Of a DNA stretch of 57,428 bases, positions 54,216-57,428 are shown piece by piece. Every line of letters starts with the position of its first letter. Within the stretch, counting starts at the first letter, position 1. A model generated the notes under the pieces. It searched no databases. It saw nothing but the letters and a program-made list of their open reading frames with translations, and was not told where the DNA came from. Source of the DNA: Clostridiales bacterium (GTDB taxonomy: Bacteria > Bacillota > Clostridia > Lachnospirales > Lachnospiraceae); NCBI GenBank assembly GCA_020860565.1, contig JAJBUA010000096.1:1-57428 (forward strand), in the 5' to 3' direction. The translations under genes were made by a program, and so were the position numbers.

Positions 54216-55496
54216 TTAACCAAACACATTCACAAATACCATGCTGATCGCAGGAACAAAACCAATTATAATCTCCGCAACCACTAATCCTGCGATAAAT
54301 GGCATAGCAGCCTTTGTAATCTTATCAATGCTGATTCCTGTCATTGAAGCACCTACAAACAAATTACTGGCAACCGGAGGCGTTACAAACGCGACCGAAA
54401 GAGCTAAAATAACAATAACACCAAAATGAATCGGATCGATCCCTACTGCCGTCGCAACAGGAAGCAGCAATGGGGAAATAATTACAATCATCGGGCTGGT
54501 CTGTACAAACATACCGGCCACAAACAAAAACGCATACATCAGCAGTACAATAATATATGGGTTGCTTGAAATTCCCAGGAAAAAGTTTTTGATTACCGTG
54601 GTATAACCCAAATACGCAAAAACCGCTCCCATGGCTCCTGCAGGCGCGAAGCAATACATCATACCACCAAGAAAATTCACTTTGCTCTTGAACAACGGAA
54701 CAATATCTCTAGGCTTCATTTCCCGGTATAAAAACAGGCCAACAATCAAACCATATACACAAGAAACCACTCCTGCTTCAGTTGCCGAAAAAACACCCGA
54801 ATAAATGCCACCCAAAATAATCAAAGGCATAAATATTGCCCATTTTCCGTCCCAAACAGCCGCCAGAAATTCTTTGACTCCTGTTTTTCTCGGAATCACG
54901 CTCTTGTATCCATATTTCTTGCTGACAATATAGTTAATAAGAATCAGGATTCCTCCTACCACAATAGAGGGTCCCCAGCCAGCAAGGAACATATCTCCAA
55001 TTGAGACATCATTTGTCACCGCATATAATACCATCGGAAAGGAGGGAGGGACAATAATACCAAGTCCGCCGGCAACACATATAAGACCAACTGCGTATCC
55101 CTTATCGTATCCGTCACGCACCATCGAAGGAATCATGAACATACCGATTGCCGCCACAGTTGCGTTTGCAGATCCGGAAACAGCTCCAAAGAACATACAT
55201 GCCAGAATCGCGACGATCCCCAGCGACCCTGTAACATTTCCTACTAATGAATTGGCAATACGAATCAGTCTTTTAGAAATTCCACCGCGATCCATTATAT
55301 CCCCTGCCAACATAAAAAACGGGATACATAACATTGTAAAATCTGCCATTTTTGTGTACAGAAACTGCGCCAAAAATTCATAACTGGTAATCTTAGTTAC
55401 AGTAACCAGCGCAGCAATCGGCAGACCTATGGAAGTGCCGATCGGAACTCCCAGAAACAGAAGGGCAAACATCAAAACAAATATCATTGCAATCAT
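54216..55496 (-). CDS. dctM: TRAP transporter large permease DctM
   Basis: TRAP large membrane subunit of 426 residues with about 12 hydrophobic segments. LLFLGVPIGTSIGLPIAALV and the conserved FSKRLI-like and GAVSGSANATVAAIGMFMIPSMVRDGYDKGYAVGLICVAGGLGIIVPPS motifs define the family. The last segment ends in MVFVNVFG. It imports a carboxylic acid with Na+ together with DctP and DctQ. Its start immediately follows the dctQ stop (TAAATG), typical coupling. The ligand is probably the sugar acid or hydroxy acid degraded by the neighbouring enzymes. Confidence 0.95.
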   Translation of the reverse strand: MIAMIFVLMFALLFLGVPIGTSIGLPIAALVTVTKITSYEFLAQFLYTKMADFTMLCIPFFMLAGDIMDRGGISKRLIRIANSLVGNVTGSLGIVAILACMFFGAVSGSANATVAAIGMFMIPSMVRDGYDKGYAVGLICVAGGLGIIVPPSFPMVLYAVTNDVSIGDMFLAGWGPSIVVGGILILINYIVSKKYGYKSVIPRKTGVKEFLAAVWDGKWAIFMPLIILGGIYSGVFSATEAGVVSCVYGLIVGLFLYREMKPRDIVPLFKSKVNFLGGMMYCFAPAGAMGAVFAYLGYTTVIKNFFLGISSNPYIIVLLMYAFLFVAGMFVQTSPMIVIISPLLLPVATAVGIDPIHFGVIVILALSVAFVTPPVASNLFVGASMTGISIDKITKAAMPFIAGLVVAEIIIGFVPAISMVFVNVFG

Positions 55497-56117
55497 TTAT
55501 TTTCCTTCCCCCCTTTTCACGTTTACCCCATCCATATATGCTTTCCGCTCCGCAACACCTTCCTCCCAGATAGCATCCAGATCAAAGGCCGACTTCGATT
55601 TTCCAAGCTCCTGCGGCTGTTCTTTTAACAGCTTTATCACTTCCTGAACCGCGCGCAGGATACTAAGTGTCAGCAGGAAAACCATGATTCCGTAAATATA
55701 CACTTTCGGGAGCCGGGTAACCGTATAAACCTGTTTCATTTTCATCATATTCAGGACTATCTGATATAAAAAATATGTCAGAAATCCTGTGAATCCGGCA
55801 TGGATAATTGCGGAAAGAATCATCATGACTTTTTTAATTTTAAATGGCGCTATAGAAAGCAACATGTCAATCCGCATGTTCTGCCGAGTAGTCACCGCAC
55901 CAGAAACACCGCTGTAAATCAGAATAACAAAACCAATGATAGAGGTTTCCTCAATCCATGCCCATGAAATTTTAAAGACATAACGGCCAATAACCTGAAT
56001 CGTCAGTACAATCGTAATATAGATAAAAGCAATCAAACCTATATAAGTTTCGAAATGCATCAATATTTCCCTGCCCCATGTCTTTTCTGTCTTCAACGAA
56101 TCAAACAAGTGCATCAA
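55497..56117 (-). CDS. dctQ: TRAP transporter small permease DctQ
   Basis: TRAP small membrane subunit of 206 residues with four hydrophobic segments (LIAFIYITIVLTIQVIGRYVF, EETSIIGFVILIYSGVSGAV, KVMMILSAIIHAGFTGFLTYFLYQ, VYIYGIMVFLLTLSILRAV). Family marks are VIGRYVFKISWAWIEE and TTRQNMRIDML. The first ATGs (ATGATG) lie just after a poor ribosome site, and a later Met exists, so the exact start is less certain. The charged C-terminal tail of about 45 residues is longer than in many relatives. It lies 58 bases after dctP. Confidence 0.92.
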   Translation of the reverse strand: MMHLFDSLKTEKTWGREILMHFETYIGLIAFIYITIVLTIQVIGRYVFKISWAWIEETSIIGFVILIYSGVSGAVTTRQNMRIDMLLSIAPFKIKKVMMILSAIIHAGFTGFLTYFLYQIVLNMMKMKQVYTVTRLPKVYIYGIMVFLLTLSILRAVQEVIKLLKEQPQELGKSKSAFDLDAIWEEGVAERKAYMDGVNVKRGEGK

Positions 56118-56175
56118 TCCTCCTCGTCTTTCTTTACATGTATAGACTCTGAGTCAATTATACGTACTTTTATAA

Positions 56176-57369
56176 TTAACCTTCGCTCTCCTCGATAGCC
56201 ACCATCAACTTACTCCAGCCCTCCTCGCCGATAATTTCTTCACAGGACGCCCTGGTCTTTGCAGAAGATTCAACAAACGCATTATATTCTTCCTCTGTCA
56301 GATCAGTAATGACAATTCCATAAGCCTCCAACTGAGACCGCAGCGTATTCTGAGTATCAATCAATGCCTGATAACAGGCCTGCGTAGCATCCTGAGACGC
56401 TTCATCAATCCACGCCTGTTCCTCCTCGGACAGAGACTGATAATAATCATCACTGCAGACAAACATTGATATATTCGGCAAATGATTCAGCATAGTAATA
56501 TAACCCTGAACTTCATAAAATTTTCTGGAGACAATCGAAATAATCGGATTGTCCTGTCCATCGCAGAGTTTCTGTTGCAAAGCCGTAAACAACTCAGAAA
56601 AGGAAACTGTCATAGTAGAAGCTCCTAATTCCTCAAACAGCGCCAGCTCCGTAGGATCACTCTGCACACGAATTTTCATACCCTTTAGGTCAGAAGGAAG
56701 ATGAATTTCTTTTGTATTGTTTGTAATTGTGCGCATTCCAAGGTACATAAACCCGGTCGCTCTAATACCCGTATCTTCCAGAAGCTGCCCAATCATTTGA
56801 TCACCTATCTCCCCAGACATAACCTTATAAGTTGTCTCGTCATTAGGGAAGATAAACGGTGTATTGCAAGGAGTAAATGCTGTTGTATAATCACCCCAGT
56901 TGCCGACGCCTACCTCCGCAAACTCAAACGCATTGGTTACCAGACCATTAATGATGTCATCTGTACTGCTTGCCAGCTGATTAGCAGGATACACCTGGGC
57001 AACCATAGTACCTCCGGATAATTCCTCTAATCGATCTACAAAAGTTTTAAACATGACTCCTGAAGCGGAGACACCGTAATCAGAAGCGCCCATTGAAACA
57101 GAAAGACGTACAATCTTGGTTCCTGCCTCTACGTTATTAATATAATCCGGTATTTCGTAAACATCTCTGGCCAATCCCACTGTTACCTCGTTAGCCCCTT
57201 CCTCATTTCCTGCTTCCACCGTCTCTGTTTCCTGCGCTTCATTTGCCGCTGATTCAGCCGCTACAGTAGTTACGGTAATTCCTGTTGTAGAATTGCCAAG
57301 CCCACAGGCTGAACAAAAAAGCATTACCGTCAATGTCGCTGCCAAAACTTTTCTTAACTTACTTTTCAT
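56176..57369 (-). CDS. dctP: TRAP transporter substrate-binding lipoprotein DctP
   Basis: TRAP solute receptor of 397 residues. The signal MKSKLRKVLAATLTVMLFCSAC ends at lipobox Cys22 (the -3 residue is Cys, slightly unusual). An Ala/Glu/Thr-rich linker runs to about residue 65, then the receptor domain begins near VTVGLARDVYEIPDYINN. Family marks are KTFVDRLEELSGGTMVAQVYPANQLASSTDDIINGL, LKGMKIRVQSDPTELALFEELGASTMTVSFSELFTALQQKLCDGQDNPI (with the carboxylate-binding Arg) and LSEEEQAWIDEAS. It binds a carboxylate ligand outside the cell. First gene of the TRAP operon; a good GGAGG site precedes the ATG. Confidence 0.95.
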   Translation of the reverse strand: MKSKLRKVLAATLTVMLFCSACGLGNSTTGITVTTVAAESAANEAQETETVEAGNEEGANEVTVGLARDVYEIPDYINNVEAGTKIVRLSVSMGASDYGVSASGVMFKTFVDRLEELSGGTMVAQVYPANQLASSTDDIINGLVTNAFEFAEVGVGNWGDYTTAFTPCNTPFIFPNDETTYKVMSGEIGDQMIGQLLEDTGIRATGFMYLGMRTITNNTKEIHLPSDLKGMKIRVQSDPTELALFEELGASTMTVSFSELFTALQQKLCDGQDNPIISIVSRKFYEVQGYITMLNHLPNISMFVCSDDYYQSLSEEEQAWIDEASQDATQACYQALIDTQNTLRSQLEAYGIVITDLTEEEYNAFVESSAKTRASCEEIIGEEGWSKLMVAIEESEG

Positions 57370-57400
57370 TTTAATTCCTCCATTATTAAAAATTTTTAAT

Positions 57401-57414
57401 GCTCATTTGTATCC
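57401..57414 (-). promoter_or_regulatory. Weak candidate sigma-54 promoter of dctP
   Basis: On the minus strand GG (57414-57413), ten bases, GC (57402-57401) gives the required -24/-12 spacing. The expected transcript start would leave an untranslated leader of about 20 bases before dctP. The flanking bases match the TGGCAC/TTGCA consensus poorly, so this is only a candidate, raised because a sigma-54 activator lies in the same island. Confidence 0.3.
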
Positions 57415-57428
57415 CATCAAAATTAATC

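Overview
The window looks like a chromosomal segment of a gut-type Clostridium relative, most likely Lachnospiraceae. The clues are: most operons on the minus strand, strong AGGAGG ribosome-binding sites, the Clostridia-style order rpmE - DUF1385 gene - prmC - prfA next to rho, a Rho protein with an arginine/aspartate-rich insert, and carbohydrate and acid-sugar gene clusters with TRAP and tripartite tricarboxylate (TTT) transporters. Genus-level placement is not possible from the sequence alone.

Region 1 (1-8.6 kb) is a worn accessory or defence region. It starts with about 480 bases of highly structured DNA without a convincing gene. Next come a HEPN/MNT toxin-antitoxin pair, a TOTE-type primase-helicase-phospholipase D conflict protein, and a broken AlbA_2/HATPase gene (one +1 frameshift and one TGG-to-TGA stop). 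After these lie a uvrB gene cut off after 94 codons, a Phd/ParE-type toxin-antitoxin pair, an integrase remnant, an intact flavodoxin and a cupin gene that has lost its 5' half.

Region 2 (8.8-18.3 kb) is housekeeping: a DUF2798 membrane protein, prfA, prmC, a DUF1385 gene, rpmE, rho, rarA, a polysaccharide deacetylase and a plus-strand subtilisin-like protease. Two dispersed repeat families appear in its intergenic gaps.

Region 3 (18.4-28.5 kb) holds a minus-strand biosynthetic operon, leuB-ilvD-ilvB-serC-serA, with a readable promoter. It is followed by a sugar-phosphate isomerase-like gene and a Na+/phosphate symporter with an 11-bp-periodic Pho-box-like array upstream.

Region 4 (28.7-43.3 kb) is a pectin or oligogalacturonide module. 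A minus-strand operon tctC-tctB-tctA - esterase - GH28 - GH105 is divergent from a gene encoding two complete LysR regulators in one chain, which is followed by an enolase-superfamily enzyme. A GH1 - histidine phosphatase - GH4 operon follows. The GH28 and GH105 enzymes lack signal peptides, so imported oligomers are probably cut inside the cell.

Region 5 (43.4-57.4 kb) has one AAA/PD-(D/E)XK gene and then an AT-richer catabolic island. The island comprises a TRAP transporter (dctP-dctQ-dctM), an amidohydrolase, a PAS-AAA-Fis sigma-54 activator on the plus strand, a DUF6282 metallohydrolase, a LarA-like nickel-pincer racemase, a DgoD-like acid-sugar dehydratase, a beta-keto-acid cleavage enzyme (BKACE), a DUF169 protein and an aldose-epimerase-fold protein. 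Together these suggest an undescribed route for importing, epimerising, dehydrating and cleaving a hydroxy acid or acid sugar. It is the best candidate here for a new system.
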